Below, piece by piece: positions 8,484 through 16,854 of a stretch of 64,000 nucleotides of DNA (position 1 is the first letter of the stretch; the number at the start of each line of letters is the position of its first letter). The position numbers and the translations under genes were made by a program. Where the stretch lies: the NCBI RefSeq assembly GCF_004353915.1, contig NZ_SMRP01000009.1:228036-292035 (forward strand), in the 5' to 3' direction. This stretch comes from Paraburkholderia silviterrae. GTDB taxonomy: Bacteria > Pseudomonadota > Gammaproteobacteria > Burkholderiales > Burkholderiaceae. The notes below the pieces were generated by a model that searched no databases, had not been told where the DNA came from, and saw nothing but the letters and a program-made list of their open reading frames with translations.

Positions 8484-9362
8484 GTGGCCAGGACAACAAG
8501 CGCGGCAAAAAACACCCAGGCAAACACAACGGCGAGGACGCGAGCCGGCACGAAGAATAGCAATAGCACCCGGAATCGCGCGCCCGCAGCGCGGCGCATC
8601 GAAAACATTCTCGCCATCGACATAGGCGGCACCGGGCTGAAGGCGGCGATCATCGACGCGAACGGCAAAATGCGCACCGACCGCGTGCGCGTTCCGACGC
8701 CGCATCCGTGCTCGCCTGCCTTGCTCGTCGACACGCTCGATGCGCTCGTCAAGCCGCTGGTCGAGCAGTATCCGCCCACCCATGTGTCGATCGGCTTTCC
8801 CGGTTTCGTGCGCGAGAACCACGTGCTCACGGCGCCGCATCTCGGCGTGGAAGGCTGGAGCAACGTGCCGCTCGCGCAGATGCTCGGCGAGCGCCTCGGC
8901 AACCCTTCGGTACGCCTGATCAACGATGCGGAAATGCAGGGCTTCGCCGCCATCGAGGGAAAGGGCCTCGAATTCGTCCTGACGCTCGGCACGGGCGCGG
9001 GCACGGCGATGTTCCGCGACGGCGAGTTGATGCCGCACCTCGAACTCGCCCACCATCCGGTCAGCAAGAAGCACGCGTACGACGAATATATCGGCGATGC
9101 CGCGCGCCGCAAGGTCGGCAACAAACGCTGGAACCGGCGGGTCGAGAAAGTCATCGGCATTCTCGAATCGCTCGTGCATTACGACAAGTTGTGGATTGGC
9201 GGCGGCAACGCGGCGCGGCTCACTTTCAATCTGCCGCCTGACGTGGCGACCGTGCCAAACGAGCGGGGTATCGAAGGCGGAGCGCGTCTGTGGCATCCGC
9301 TTTCGCTGCGCGAAACGCGGCAGCATCCGGAAGCAACGCAGCGCACGGGCGTTTTCAAATGA
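8484..9362 (+). CDS. ppgK: ROK-family kinase, probable polyphosphate glucokinase
   Basis: This 292-aa cytoplasmic sugar kinase has a GTG start at 8484 backed by GGAGG 7 nt upstream. After a 38-residue Lys/Arg/Thr/Asn-rich extension, the phosphate-binding loop LAIDIGGTGLKAAIID begins. GFPGFVRENHVLTAP, INDAEMQGFAA and LTLGTGAGTAMF follow, a pattern closer to polyphosphate glucokinase than to NagK-type ROK proteins. The usual ROK zinc-binding Cys cluster is absent, as in PpgK. It would supply glucose 6-phosphate to the preceding zwf product. The basic tail might help bind polyphosphate, which is inference. ATP-dependent glucokinase remains possible. Confidence 0.75.
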   Translation: MARTTSAAKNTQANTTARTRAGTKNSNSTRNRAPAARRIENILAIDIGGTGLKAAIIDANGKMRTDRVRVPTPHPCSPALLVDTLDALVKPLVEQYPPTHVSIGFPGFVRENHVLTAPHLGVEGWSNVPLAQMLGERLGNPSVRLINDAEMQGFAAIEGKGLEFVLTLGTGAGTAMFRDGELMPHLELAHHPVSKKHAYDEYIGDAARRKVGNKRWNRRVEKVIGILESLVHYDKLWIGGGNAARLTFNLPPDVATVPNERGIEGGARLWHPLSLRETRQHPEATQRTGVFK

Positions 9363-9378
9363 CCGCCCCGGCGGTCAT
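9359..9378. terminator. Hairpin between convergent ppgK and diguanylate cyclase genes
   Basis: A 9-bp perfect stem (ATGACCGCC / GGCGGTCAT) with a 2-nt loop overlaps the ppgK stop codon. It lies between two convergent genes and may end both transcripts. There is no clear T tract. Confidence 0.4.
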
Positions 9379-9396
9379 CGCTGGATTGGCACGGTT

Positions 9397-10566
9397 TTAG
9401 CGCGGCGCCGCGATACCGTGCACATCGACTTCCGAAGCCGTGACGACGCGGTTGCGCCCCATCGCCTTCGCCAGGTACAGCGCCGCGTCGGCGCGCGCCA
9501 TCGCGCCTTCGAGCGTGTCCGCCAGCGCGATCCGCTCGACGCCGGCGCTGAACGTGCAACGCACGCCGTCGTCGGGCACGCGCTCCAGCGCAAGCCGCAG
9601 CGCGTTCGTCAACGCCGCTGCATCGCTCTTTCGTGTGTCCACGAAAAGAATGGCGAACTCCTCGCCGCCCAGACGCCCGAACAGATCGCATCCGCGCAAC
9701 TGGCCCAGCACCACCGAGCCGATATGCGTCAGCGTCCGGTCGCCGACGGCGTGGCCAAAGCTGTCGTTGATCGACTTGAAATTGTCGATGTCGAGAATGG
9801 CGATGGAGAGCGCCTTGCCGGCCTCCCGCGCCTCGCCAAGCAGCACCCCCGCTTTCTCCATGAACGCGCGGCGCATGAGCGCGCCCGTGAGTTCGTCGAT
9901 CGTCGCGAGCCGTTCCATTCTTCGGATCAATTGATCGTGCGCCAGCATGACCATGCCGATCGACATGCATGGCGACGAGACGATCGCGAGGCCGAGCAGC
10001 ACGACGTTCCACGGCGACGGCTGCACGAACGCGACCGGCGGCACGAGGCCGAAGACCACCGCACCGGCACGCGCAAGGTGGCTCAATGCGCCGAGCCAGG
10101 CCGACACCGCGACGAATCGCGCGGCATAGCGCGCACCCGCATGCCGAGCGTGACGCAGCGCCAGCGTAGCCGCGGCGATCCGTCCGTAGGCCAGCACGAC
10201 GGACAGGCAAACGACCCTCGCCTCGATGCTCGGCGAAACGCACGTGAAGTACACCATCGCGGCGAAGGCAGCGGCGAAGGCGGCTAACTCCGCGCGCCGC
10301 GTGGGCGGGATGCCGAAGAACTGGCGCGTGCCCTGCAGCAGCAGCGCCACCGCCACCATCGTGATGAACGAAATGGCGACGATCGCAAACGGACGCGGCC
10401 GGTCGCCGGCGAACAACACCGCCGTTGAAGCCACGGCCAGGAGCGCATAGGCCACGCACCAGCGCACTACGCCCGGCACCGCCGTGCGGCGCAGCGAACC
10501 CAGGATGGCCACGCTCATCGTGCAGGACACGATCAAGATCCCGAACAACGCGAGGGGGCTGAGCAT
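9397..10566 (-). CDS. Membrane diguanylate cyclase (GGDEF)
   Basis: This 389-aa enzyme makes cyclic di-GMP from two GTP. Residues 1-205 form about six hydrophobic helices, a MASE-like sensor region. The catalytic domain starts near 220 with the linker ATIDELTGALMRRAF and holds DIDNFKSINDSFGH and the active signature GRLGGEEFAIL. An allosteric I-site (RGCD) lies five residues before GGEEF, so product inhibition is expected. The N-terminal membrane block resembles other Burkholderia orphan cyclases. It is alone on its strand, convergent with ppgK. The input signal is unknown. Confidence 0.88.
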   Translation of the reverse strand: MLSPLALFGILIVSCTMSVAILGSLRRTAVPGVVRWCVAYALLAVASTAVLFAGDRPRPFAIVAISFITMVAVALLLQGTRQFFGIPPTRRAELAAFAAAFAAMVYFTCVSPSIEARVVCLSVVLAYGRIAAATLALRHARHAGARYAARFVAVSAWLGALSHLARAGAVVFGLVPPVAFVQPSPWNVVLLGLAIVSSPCMSIGMVMLAHDQLIRRMERLATIDELTGALMRRAFMEKAGVLLGEAREAGKALSIAILDIDNFKSINDSFGHAVGDRTLTHIGSVVLGQLRGCDLFGRLGGEEFAILFVDTRKSDAAALTNALRLALERVPDDGVRCTFSAGVERIALADTLEGAMARADAALYLAKAMGRNRVVTASEVDVHGIAAPR

Positions 10567-10912
10567 GAGATCGGGCCTGGTGGAAAAAGACGATGAATCA
10601 GGATGTTCGAAACGACGCCCTGAAAACGAAAGTAAATTGAAAACATATTGAAGCCTTAAATTAAGGCATCAATCGCGCTGTAGCGGCGAAGACGTATCGT
10701 ATCGCAGGTCCGCGTCGGGAAAATACCATGACACTGTGGCGGTGCCCGATCAAGACGCGGAACCCCATCCGCTGCTTGACAGAATCCACTCGCCCAACAG
10801 GGCGCGGCCACATTTATCAAGGATGACTAATCACTTCGGGTGCATGAAGGCGTGCGCCACGCACCTGACCATTGAAGGCGGCTTGAATCGATCGGGCTTG
10901 TGAGGAAAGAAA
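10567..10912. promoter_or_regulatory. Upstream region of the diguanylate cyclase with a short palindrome
   Basis: No gene is seen in this gap. At 10653-10667 there is a 15-nt dyad with 7-bp arms GCCTTAA/TTAAGGC, about 90 bp upstream of the cyclase start, in an AT-richer patch. It could be an operator for the cyclase gene or a weak terminator; no partner regulator is adjacent. Confidence 0.3.
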
Positions 10913-11848
10913 CTACTGGGGGTCCAGGCTCGGATCGAACGCCCTTTCACCTCTGGCGTTCTGCTCGGCGATGGCGTGCGAGAGCAAGTTTCGCGCTTCG
11001 CTGTTCGACGCGTCGATGGTCAGCGCATGGCCCGCGTTGTGCCACGCGCAAACCCAATCCGCCTGGCGCGCGCACAGGCGTGCGTAGCCAAGCAACGCGT
11101 CGCGCTCCTGCTCGCGGGAGACCAGCTCGGCGTGGAGTTGCCGCGCCTCCCCGTTGCCGGGTTGTTCGGCCAGCGCGGTCATGATGGACCTGTGGGCTGG
11201 ACCGAGATCGTTCTTGTCGAGACTGACTCGCGCAATGGCTAGATTGCGCGCGACGTCGGTGTGCGCGCTCACCTCGCGCTTCATGACGGCGGCGCGTTCG
11301 TCACGAAGACTCTTGAACGATGCTGCGTTGCGCTGGGCGGCTTCCGTGTGCGGCGCCGTGGTGCGCGAGGGCGGCGCCACGGCCTCGGTCATAGAAGGCG
11401 GCGCGCTCGCAGTCTCGGGCGGCGGCATGGGCACGGCCACGGGAGTCGGAATGGGCCCGGGCGGCGCGGAGTCGTGAGCGGCTGCGTTTGCCACTGCGTT
11501 TGCGGGCCCATTCACCGCTAACATCGCAGACCCTTTTTGTGTTCCGATCACGGCCCCTTGGGCGACCTGGGTTTCCGCGGCCATTTCCTGCGCATTGTGA
11601 TGCGAGTGCACATAAGCGGCGACGACAAACACGCACGCGGCCACACAGCCGAACGCATAGAGATACAGACGTCCGTGACGCGCCGCGTGGTCATCGTAGG
11701 GACGAGCGGCTCTCATCGCCTCGCGAGACGATGCGCCCAGCAGGCTCGCGCCGCAATGGGGGCAGAAGTTCAGTGGTCCTTCGAGCCTGGCCCCACAACT
11801 GGAACACTGCCGCGGGCCAGAACTGCCTTGTGCTGGTTCATTGAGCAT
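10913..11848 (-). CDS. Zinc-ribbon membrane protein with C-terminal helical repeats
   Basis: This 311-aa protein of unknown role has a CxxC-x11-CxxC zinc ribbon at residues 17-35 (CSSCGARLEGPLNFCPHCG). One transmembrane helix follows near 57-77 (LYLYAFGCVAACVFVVAAYV), then a long Pro/Ala/Ser-rich linker, and a C-terminal part of TPR-like helices (ARNLAIARVSLDKNDLGPAH; ARLCARQADWVCAWHNAGHAL). The ATG at 11848 has no clear Shine-Dalgarno, but upstream sequence in frame is not protein-like. The build, a cytoplasmic zinc ribbon, one membrane pass and a periplasmic repeat domain, suggests an envelope scaffold. No function is assigned. Confidence 0.65.
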   Translation of the reverse strand: MLNEPAQGSSGPRQCSSCGARLEGPLNFCPHCGASLLGASSREAMRAARPYDDHAARHGRLYLYAFGCVAACVFVVAAYVHSHHNAQEMAAETQVAQGAVIGTQKGSAMLAVNGPANAVANAAAHDSAPPGPIPTPVAVPMPPPETASAPPSMTEAVAPPSRTTAPHTEAAQRNAASFKSLRDERAAVMKREVSAHTDVARNLAIARVSLDKNDLGPAHRSIMTALAEQPGNGEARQLHAELVSREQERDALLGYARLCARQADWVCAWHNAGHALTIDASNSEARNLLSHAIAEQNARGERAFDPSLDPQ

Positions 11849-11892
11849 GGGAGATGCTACGGCTTCGATGGATCTGATGGGCTGCCGCTGCC

Positions 11893-11976
11893 TCAAGGCG
11901 CGTTGCAGCGGATGACGACGTCGTAAAAATCGGTGTCGGACACCGTGAATCGTTGAGTAGTGGTCGAAATATTCAT
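11893..11976 (-). CDS. Possible 27-aa peptide ORF
   Basis: The ATG at 11976 opens a 27-residue frame (MNISTTTQRFTVSDTDFYDV...) ending 44 nt before the zinc-ribbon gene. It follows, 12 nt after the stop, another small same-strand ORF at 11989-12174. No clear ribosome site is present. It may be the chance tail of decayed coding sequence, so it is listed only as a candidate. Confidence 0.2.
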   Translation of the reverse strand: MNISTTTQRFTVSDTDFYDVVIRCNAP

Positions 11977-11988
11977 CTTGAATATGGA

Positions 11989-12174
11989 CTACTTCGCCGC
12001 GAAGATCAATCGGCGGGTCGACCAGCGTGACGGATCTGTAACGTCCCTGTTTCGCGGCAAATCTGCACTGTTCGTGAGCGCGGTCCCGCCCCAAAACGCC
12101 AGCAAATCGCGGGCTTCATCGGCCTGAATCATTACGTTGCTCACACAACGTTCGGATTCCTGCTTATTTACCAT
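11989..12174 (-). CDS. Possible 61-aa hypothetical protein
   Basis: This small frame (MVNKQESERCVSNVMIQADE...) lies upstream of the zinc-ribbon membrane gene on the same strand. The residue mix, with an EARDLLAFWGG stretch, is more protein-like than the surrounding frames, but I recognise no family and see no strong Shine-Dalgarno. It could be a small orphan protein or a fragment. Confidence 0.25.
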   Translation of the reverse strand: MVNKQESERCVSNVMIQADEARDLLAFWGGTALTNSADLPRNRDVTDPSRWSTRRLIFAAK

Positions 12175-12574
12175 GGATGAAAATCAGCGGCCGGCAAGAT
12201 GACAATGACTCACGGCAAGGCGCGCGATTTGATGAATCATCGCACGCGCTGCGAAGGCTCAGACGATGGGATTGTGCGCCGCAATAATTGAAATTTGCCG
12301 AAAATACGGGCTCGCGACGAACATCGATTTGATCGGCGATCGGATCTGGAGAAAAAATCAGGGCCTGTACCGATCCCGGGATGCGTTCAGCATGCAGCCC
12401 GCTGCCGTCCGTTCACCCATGCCGCTCCGCCGGAAGTCTGCAGGTCTGCTCACGATTCGAATGTTCGAGCATGGACGAAATTCGGATGGGCGTTTGTAAG
12501 GGAATCTACCGAGTGTTCGTGCAACGGTCGCCGTGCGACTCTATGTCTCAGTGCCATTCCCTATGGAGCCAGGC

Positions 12575-12841
12575 ATGCAAGCTGAGACGCTCAAGAATGC
12601 AAGGGCCGCCGCTTTTCTGAATCGGTCGGCGCTGTGTCTGCTGTTGTTGCCAGCTGCGTGCCTTGTCTGGGCACTCCAGGCGTACTCGCCACAGGATGCA
12701 TGCTGGCTTTGCTTCTCGCTGGCCACCTTCGCCTGGCCTTTCGCTGGCGTCCTGTATTTGGTCTCAGCAGGATTCCACGTCGACACCCCCGCTCAGCGTC
12801 TCGAGAAGGACGCCGGATTTCGCGAGGCGCATGGGCACTAA
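12575..12841 (+). CDS. Small two-helix membrane protein, hypothetical
   Basis: This 88-aa protein starts at the ATG at 12575, which has GGAG about 7 nt upstream. Two hydrophobic segments are clear, about residues 17-36 (ALCLLLLPAACLVWALQAY) and 43-64 (LCFSLATFAWPFAGVLYLV), followed by a charged tail ending FREAHGH. It may be a small inner-membrane protein. No family is recognised. It stands alone in a gene-poor stretch between 11.9 and 13.2 kb. Confidence 0.45.
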   Translation: MQAETLKNARAAAFLNRSALCLLLLPAACLVWALQAYSPQDACWLCFSLATFAWPFAGVLYLVSAGFHVDTPAQRLEKDAGFREAHGH

Positions 12842-13162
12842 GCCTGTGTGCGGTGCAGCCGGGTAGTCCGCTGTAGTTGCTCGAGCGAAAACCCTCTGGA
12901 AACAGGCGGTTTTCGAGCGGCGGCCGTTTAGCCGCCATTCGTCCACCGGACCATGAACTGTGGCCCGTTGGGAGTCTGGGCAAACATGGCGGACATTCTT
13001 GCCGCGCCAGCGACGTTCGACGTTTCGCCGAGCCAATACCGCTTCGTCAACGGCAGCGGTGAAAGCCACACGCCCGTGACGGCCACAGCCGTCATTGCGG
13101 CGCTGTGGCAGCCGCAATGACGAGCGCTATTCGACTTCGCTCTGCTCGAGCATTGCCGTGCT
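12842..13162. other. Gene-poor interval
   Basis: No supported gene. A 44-codon plus-strand frame starting at 12985 (MADILAAPATFDVSPSQYRF...) ends at 13119 and looks weakly protein-like, but lacks a ribosome site and a recognised domain. It may be the tail of a lost gene. Confidence 0.2.
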
Positions 13163-13185
13163 CGACGTGGGAGTGCCCCACGTCG
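13163..13185 (-). terminator. Stem-loop after the porin gene
   Basis: A 9-bp stem (CGACGTGGG / CCCACGTCG) with a 5-nt loop lies 4 bp beyond the porin stop on the minus strand. There is no strong T tract. Its position suggests termination of the desaturase-SDR-porin unit. Confidence 0.45.
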
Positions 13186-13189
13186 CCAC

Positions 13190-14308
13190 TCAGAACCGGT
13201 GGGTCATGCCTATCCCCGCCAGAATCTGTTTGGTGCCCGGCGCGCTAACGGTTATGCCCGGCCAGCTAACCGTCGAGCTACCGTTGTTCTTGATATAGCC
13301 GGCGCGCGCATAGAGGCTGGTTCGCTTCGACAGCGAGTGATCGACGCCAACCTCGACGCCCGGTGCGTTGTCGTGCACGCCGCGCACGTCACGCTCGGTG
13401 AAGGCGATTTCGATCACATCGGCCGAGCTGGCCTGGATCGTGGCGCCCAGTTCGGCTGTGCTGCTGGAATGAAAGGTCCCGAGCAGCGCAGCCAGCGATC
13501 TGGCGGGTGGATTGTCCGCGCGCTGGTAGGCATAGTTGAACTGCAGGTTCACGATACCTATCCGGTAGGCGATGGCCCCGATGAAATGCTCCGTTCCCAG
13601 CAGACTCAGCGGGCCGGGCAATCCCGCAATGGTTTGCTCTCCAGAATGTTGATTGACGTACGACACGCCTGCGTACAGTCCGTAGCCCGTATAGCTCGCC
13701 CCCACGTTCAACATGTTGCCTCCCGTCGACGGCGTGGGTTGCGTTACCGTGGCCGCAAACGCGTACATGCCGTACAGTTGCAGGCCATTCAAATTGGGCG
13801 ATTGATACAGGATGGAATTGCTTGCGCGCCCATTTCCCGACTGCGTCGACAAGGTATTGCGGTCGACCGCCAGAACGTTGGCCGACATCGGCGACAGCAC
13901 TTCGTTCAGGCGAAACGGATCGGTCGGGTACAGGACTCTGAAGCTGGGCACATATTGGCGGCCAAACGTGAGCGAGCCGATTTTCTCGCTGGTCAGCCCA
14001 ACCCACGCCTGACGATAGAAGAGCGACGTCGTATCGGCGAACAGCGTGCCAGTGTTGATGTTGTAGCCTCCTTCGAGATCGAATTGGGCCGCGAGTCCGC
14101 CGCCGAGATCTTCCGTTCCCTTCATGCCGAACAATGAGCCGCTCGACCCGCCGCTTCGCTGCGAAAAGGCGTGCGCGCCCCCGTTATCGAGGTATTGCAT
14201 GAACGTATCGGCCACGCCGTACAACATGACGCTCGAATCCGCCGCGGCGGCATTGCCGGCGGCAAGAACGAGTGAGCTCCCGAGAACGCCCGTAACGAAC
14301 AAACGCAT
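13190..14308 (-). CDS. Outer-membrane porin, Burkholderia OmpC type
   Basis: This 372-aa outer-membrane protein would be a 16-strand trimeric diffusion pore. It has a Sec signal (MRLFVTGVLGSSLVLAAG, cleavage after AAA near residue 23), the porin opening SSVMLYGVADTFMQYLDNGG, the loop GMKGTEDLGGGLAAQFDLEGGYN, and a terminal Phe (GIGMTHRF) used for Bam recognition. Length is normal. It follows the SDR gene by 39 bp on the same strand, so it may admit the substrate of the linked SDR and desaturase-like enzymes. Specificity cannot be read from sequence. Confidence 0.88.
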   Translation of the reverse strand: MRLFVTGVLGSSLVLAAGNAAAADSSVMLYGVADTFMQYLDNGGAHAFSQRSGGSSGSLFGMKGTEDLGGGLAAQFDLEGGYNINTGTLFADTTSLFYRQAWVGLTSEKIGSLTFGRQYVPSFRVLYPTDPFRLNEVLSPMSANVLAVDRNTLSTQSGNGRASNSILYQSPNLNGLQLYGMYAFAATVTQPTPSTGGNMLNVGASYTGYGLYAGVSYVNQHSGEQTIAGLPGPLSLLGTEHFIGAIAYRIGIVNLQFNYAYQRADNPPARSLAALLGTFHSSSTAELGATIQASSADVIEIAFTERDVRGVHDNAPGVEVGVDHSLSKRTSLYARAGYIKNNGSSTVSWPGITVSAPGTKQILAGIGMTHRF

Positions 14309-14347
14309 GCATGTCTCCTATGTCTCTATGCCGCTTTTAGCGGACGC

Positions 14348-15043
14348 TCAGACGCGACCCCTGACGGGAATGAGTGCGCCCGTAATGGGCGATGCGGCCT
14401 CCGACTGCAGAAAGACGATCACGCGCGCGAGTGCCGCGGCGTCTACCCAGCGAGCAGCATCTTCGTCCGGCATGGCGGCGCGGTTGGCGGGTGTGTCGAT
14501 GATGCTGGGAAGCACGGCGTTGACGGTGATGCCACGATCCTTGAACTCCTCGGCCATTGCTTCGGTCAGCCGTGCGACGCCCGCTTTCGACGCCGCATAG
14601 GCGCCCATCCCGGTGCGCGCCTGGTTGGCCGCGAGCGCACCCACGTTGACGATGCGCCCGGCGCCGCATTGCAGCAGGTATGGCAGCGCAGCCTGCGAGG
14701 CGGACAGTGCGCTGCGCACGTTGAGCGCATACATGCGGTCCCAGGTTTCGACATCGCCACTTTCGACCGTTTCCCAGACGAAGCCACCCGCAATGTTGAC
14801 GAGGCCGTCGAGTCCGTTCAGCCGCTCGGCCACGGCTGTCAAACACGCTCTCGCCGCCGCGGCATTGGTCAGATCGACGCCGCCCCAGCTCGCTACGCCC
14901 TCCTTCAAACCGGAAGGCTCCGACGCTTGATCGACGAGCGCCACCTCCGCACCCGCCGCCTCCAGCACATGCCCAACTGCGATGCCGAGCGCACCGAAAC
15001 CTCCCGTCACGACGATGCGCTTTCCTTCCAGTACCTTGCTCAT
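14348..15043 (-). CDS. Short-chain dehydrogenase/reductase with altered catalytic Ser
   Basis: This 231-aa NAD(P)-dependent SDR starts at the ATG with GGAG 7 nt upstream; a longer frame to 15130 runs into the desaturase gene. The cofactor loop VTGGFGALGIAVG, an acidic residue suggesting NAD (ALVDQ), and the Tyr-Lys pair in YAASKAGV are visible. At the position of the usual catalytic Ser the strand reads IVNVGALAAN, so Ser seems replaced by Ala. Either the reaction is unusual or the alignment is off by one. It lies between the desaturase-like gene and the porin in one orientation. Confidence 0.8.
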   Translation of the reverse strand: MSKVLEGKRIVVTGGFGALGIAVGHVLEAAGAEVALVDQASEPSGLKEGVASWGGVDLTNAAAARACLTAVAERLNGLDGLVNIAGGFVWETVESGDVETWDRMYALNVRSALSASQAALPYLLQCGAGRIVNVGALAANQARTGMGAYAASKAGVARLTEAMAEEFKDRGITVNAVLPSIIDTPANRAAMPDEDAARWVDAAALARVIVFLQSEAASPITGALIPVRGRV

Positions 15044-15101
15044 GCAAACTCCAACTCTCTTTAGCCAAGTAGTGATTCCTGCGTCGATGCTTGCGCGCGA
15101 C

Positions 15102-16004
15102 TCAGCGGGCGGAATCCGCAGCCCCGTCAAGCGACATCTCGACCGCTGATTCGTCGCTATAGATCTGGCCGCCGAATTTCAGCGCGCTGTATTCGCGGCT
15201 GGACTGACACAGCGGATAGAACATCTGGTGGTTCCAGCGCTCCGCCCCGAACAACTGATCGTCGCGCAAGCCAACTTCCTCGGGGTACTGCCGCGTAATA
15301 TGAGCAGTGCCAAACAGTACGTCCCAGAAAAACAGCAGATTGCCGAAGTTGCCTTTGTAGTGGCCAATGCCATCCACATTGGTAATCGCGTGATGCGCGC
15401 GATGCGTGGCTGGTGTGGAGAGCGTGCGCTCCACGATCCACATGAGGGGGTGCAACGCACGGATCCGGTAAAGCGGCGCATCCCACGCCCAGGCGCAATG
15501 GGCGCCCAGAATGACCACCAGCTTGACTACGACATAGGCCGCGTAGACAGTTCCAAAGCCCAGGTACAGCGTCACCGCGCCAACCCATAGGCCCGGCATC
15601 ATCAGGTAGTAGAAAAAGTTGTTCCGGTACGTGACGCGGATGCTCATATAAGACGCGGAATGGTGGGCACGATGAAGCGGCCAAAGCAACGCGGAATGCG
15701 AGATCCGGTGCCACCAGTACTGCATCATGTCGTCGCCCACCAGGAGGATGCCGGTCATCGCCCACCAGGGCAGCGTGGACCAGGCATTGCGAAGGTGAGG
15801 CGCGAAGCGCTGGCAGAGCGCATCGGTCACCAGCACGATGAGCGGCTGCGTGAACACCAGCAAGCTGAGGGACATCAGCAGCTCGAGCTTGGTGTCGTTG
15901 CTGGTGGCATGGACGGTGTCGCGATAGCGTTTGCTGATGATTTCCGCCATGGCGAATCCTGCTATGGCAATGGCAATCAGCAACCAGGTCAATTTCTGAT
16001 GCAT
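15102..16004 (-). CDS. Sterol desaturase / fatty acid hydroxylase family membrane enzyme
   Basis: This 300-aa integral membrane di-iron oxygenase has the eight-histidine pattern in order: WWHRISHS, LHRAHHS and THRAHHAITN, followed by a C-terminal HQMFYPLC. About four membrane segments surround them. Family members hydroxylate or desaturate lipid-like substrates such as carotenoids, sterols or fatty acids; the substrate here is unknown. It is first in a same-strand run with the SDR and porin, and is divergent from a Crp-type regulator that probably controls it. Confidence 0.83.
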   Translation of the reverse strand: MHQKLTWLLIAIAIAGFAMAEIISKRYRDTVHATSNDTKLELLMSLSLLVFTQPLIVLVTDALCQRFAPHLRNAWSTLPWWAMTGILLVGDDMMQYWWHRISHSALLWPLHRAHHSASYMSIRVTYRNNFFYYLMMPGLWVGAVTLYLGFGTVYAAYVVVKLVVILGAHCAWAWDAPLYRIRALHPLMWIVERTLSTPATHRAHHAITNVDGIGHYKGNFGNLLFFWDVLFGTAHITRQYPEEVGLRDDQLFGAERWNHQMFYPLCQSSREYSALKFGGQIYSDESAVEMSLDGAADSAR

Positions 16005-16099
16005 ACGATATGGGCCAGGTTGGAAATGGATCGGTGGTGAAGTGCGGGCGCGCGCAACGGCTTGCGTGTGTGGCCCGGTCGCTGCATGATGCTGGAGTC

Positions 16100-16131
16100 A
16101 ATCCGATAAGACTGTTCAAATCTTGTCGATT
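16100..16131. promoter_or_regulatory. Imperfect inverted repeat between desaturase and Crp-type genes
   Basis: AATCCGATAAGA (16100-16111) and TCTTGTCGATT (16121-16131) form an imperfect dyad with a 9-nt spacer in the 154-bp divergent intergenic region. It is a plausible binding site for the Crp/Fnr-type regulator next door, although it does not match the standard FNR or CRP consensus. Confidence 0.35.
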
Positions 16132-16158
16132 CAGGGCTAATACCGATACCTGTTCACC

Positions 16159-16842
16159 ATGCAAGTCTTTTTCGACAATCCGTGGTTTGCAAGTTTGCCC
16201 AGAGAGGTGGCCGACGCGCTGCTGGCCTGTGCCCGGCCTCTGCGCCTCGCGCAGGGTGAAGTGCTGTTCCGGCAAGGCGATCCGTTCAAGGAGTCGCGCG
16301 ACGGTTTTTTTGGCGTCGCCAAAGGGGCGATCAAGTTCTTCGTGATTCACCCCGATGGCAACGAGGCGATTCTGACCATCATCGAACCCGGCAACTGGTT
16401 CGGTGAGGTGATGCTGCTGGCGCGGCATCCCCGGACCACGACAACCGTGGCGATGGAAGATACCGAGCTGGCGGTGGTCAGCGCGGAGGACTTTGAAGCG
16501 ATGATGCAGAACGTTGCGTTCGCACAGGCTATCGCCGTGATGGAGGCAAAACGGCTGTTGGGCGTGTTCGGGCTGCTCGCCGACATCGCACTGCGAAGCA
16601 CGCGCACGCGGGTGGCACGCCGTCTGCTCATGCTTGCCCGTGGCGACCTCACTCAGTCGAGGAGCGAGCATCCGGTCATCGGCACGTCGCAGGACAACAT
16701 CGCCATGATGCTGGGCGTCAGCCGCACAACCCTCAACAAGGAGCTGCAGGGGTTGGCAAAAATGGGCGTCATCGAACTGCGCTACGGCAAGATCGAAGTG
16801 AAGGACATGGGCTTGCTGGTCGAAACGTCCAATGGCGTCTGA
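16159..16842 (+). CDS. Crp/Fnr-family transcriptional regulator
   Basis: This 227-aa regulator has an N-terminal cyclic-nucleotide-binding fold (GEVLFRQGDPFKESRDGFFGV through NWFGEVMLL, residues 30-95), a long dimer helix, and a C-terminal winged HTH (GTSQDNIAMMLGVSRTTLNKEL, about 173-195). Fnr-type N-terminal cysteines are absent, so an Fe-S sensor is unlikely, and the cAMP-contact Arg/Ser are not obvious. It is divergent from the desaturase-SDR-porin run and is its likely regulator. The effector is unknown. Confidence 0.85.
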   Translation: MQVFFDNPWFASLPREVADALLACARPLRLAQGEVLFRQGDPFKESRDGFFGVAKGAIKFFVIHPDGNEAILTIIEPGNWFGEVMLLARHPRTTTTVAMEDTELAVVSAEDFEAMMQNVAFAQAIAVMEAKRLLGVFGLLADIALRSTRTRVARRLLMLARGDLTQSRSEHPVIGTSQDNIAMMLGVSRTTLNKELQGLAKMGVIELRYGKIEVKDMGLLVETSNGV

Positions 16843-16854
16843 GCGCGTGGCAGG

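Noticed and set aside
6789..9326. An 845-codon open frame antisense to zwf and ppgK
   Set aside because: It is a GC-rich shadow frame. Its composition is Arg/His/Ala noise without domains, and both sense genes have full family motifs.
12985..13119. A 44-codon frame MADILAAPATFDV...
   Set aside because: It is weakly protein-like but has no ribosome site or family, and could be a gene tail. It is noted only within the interval entry.
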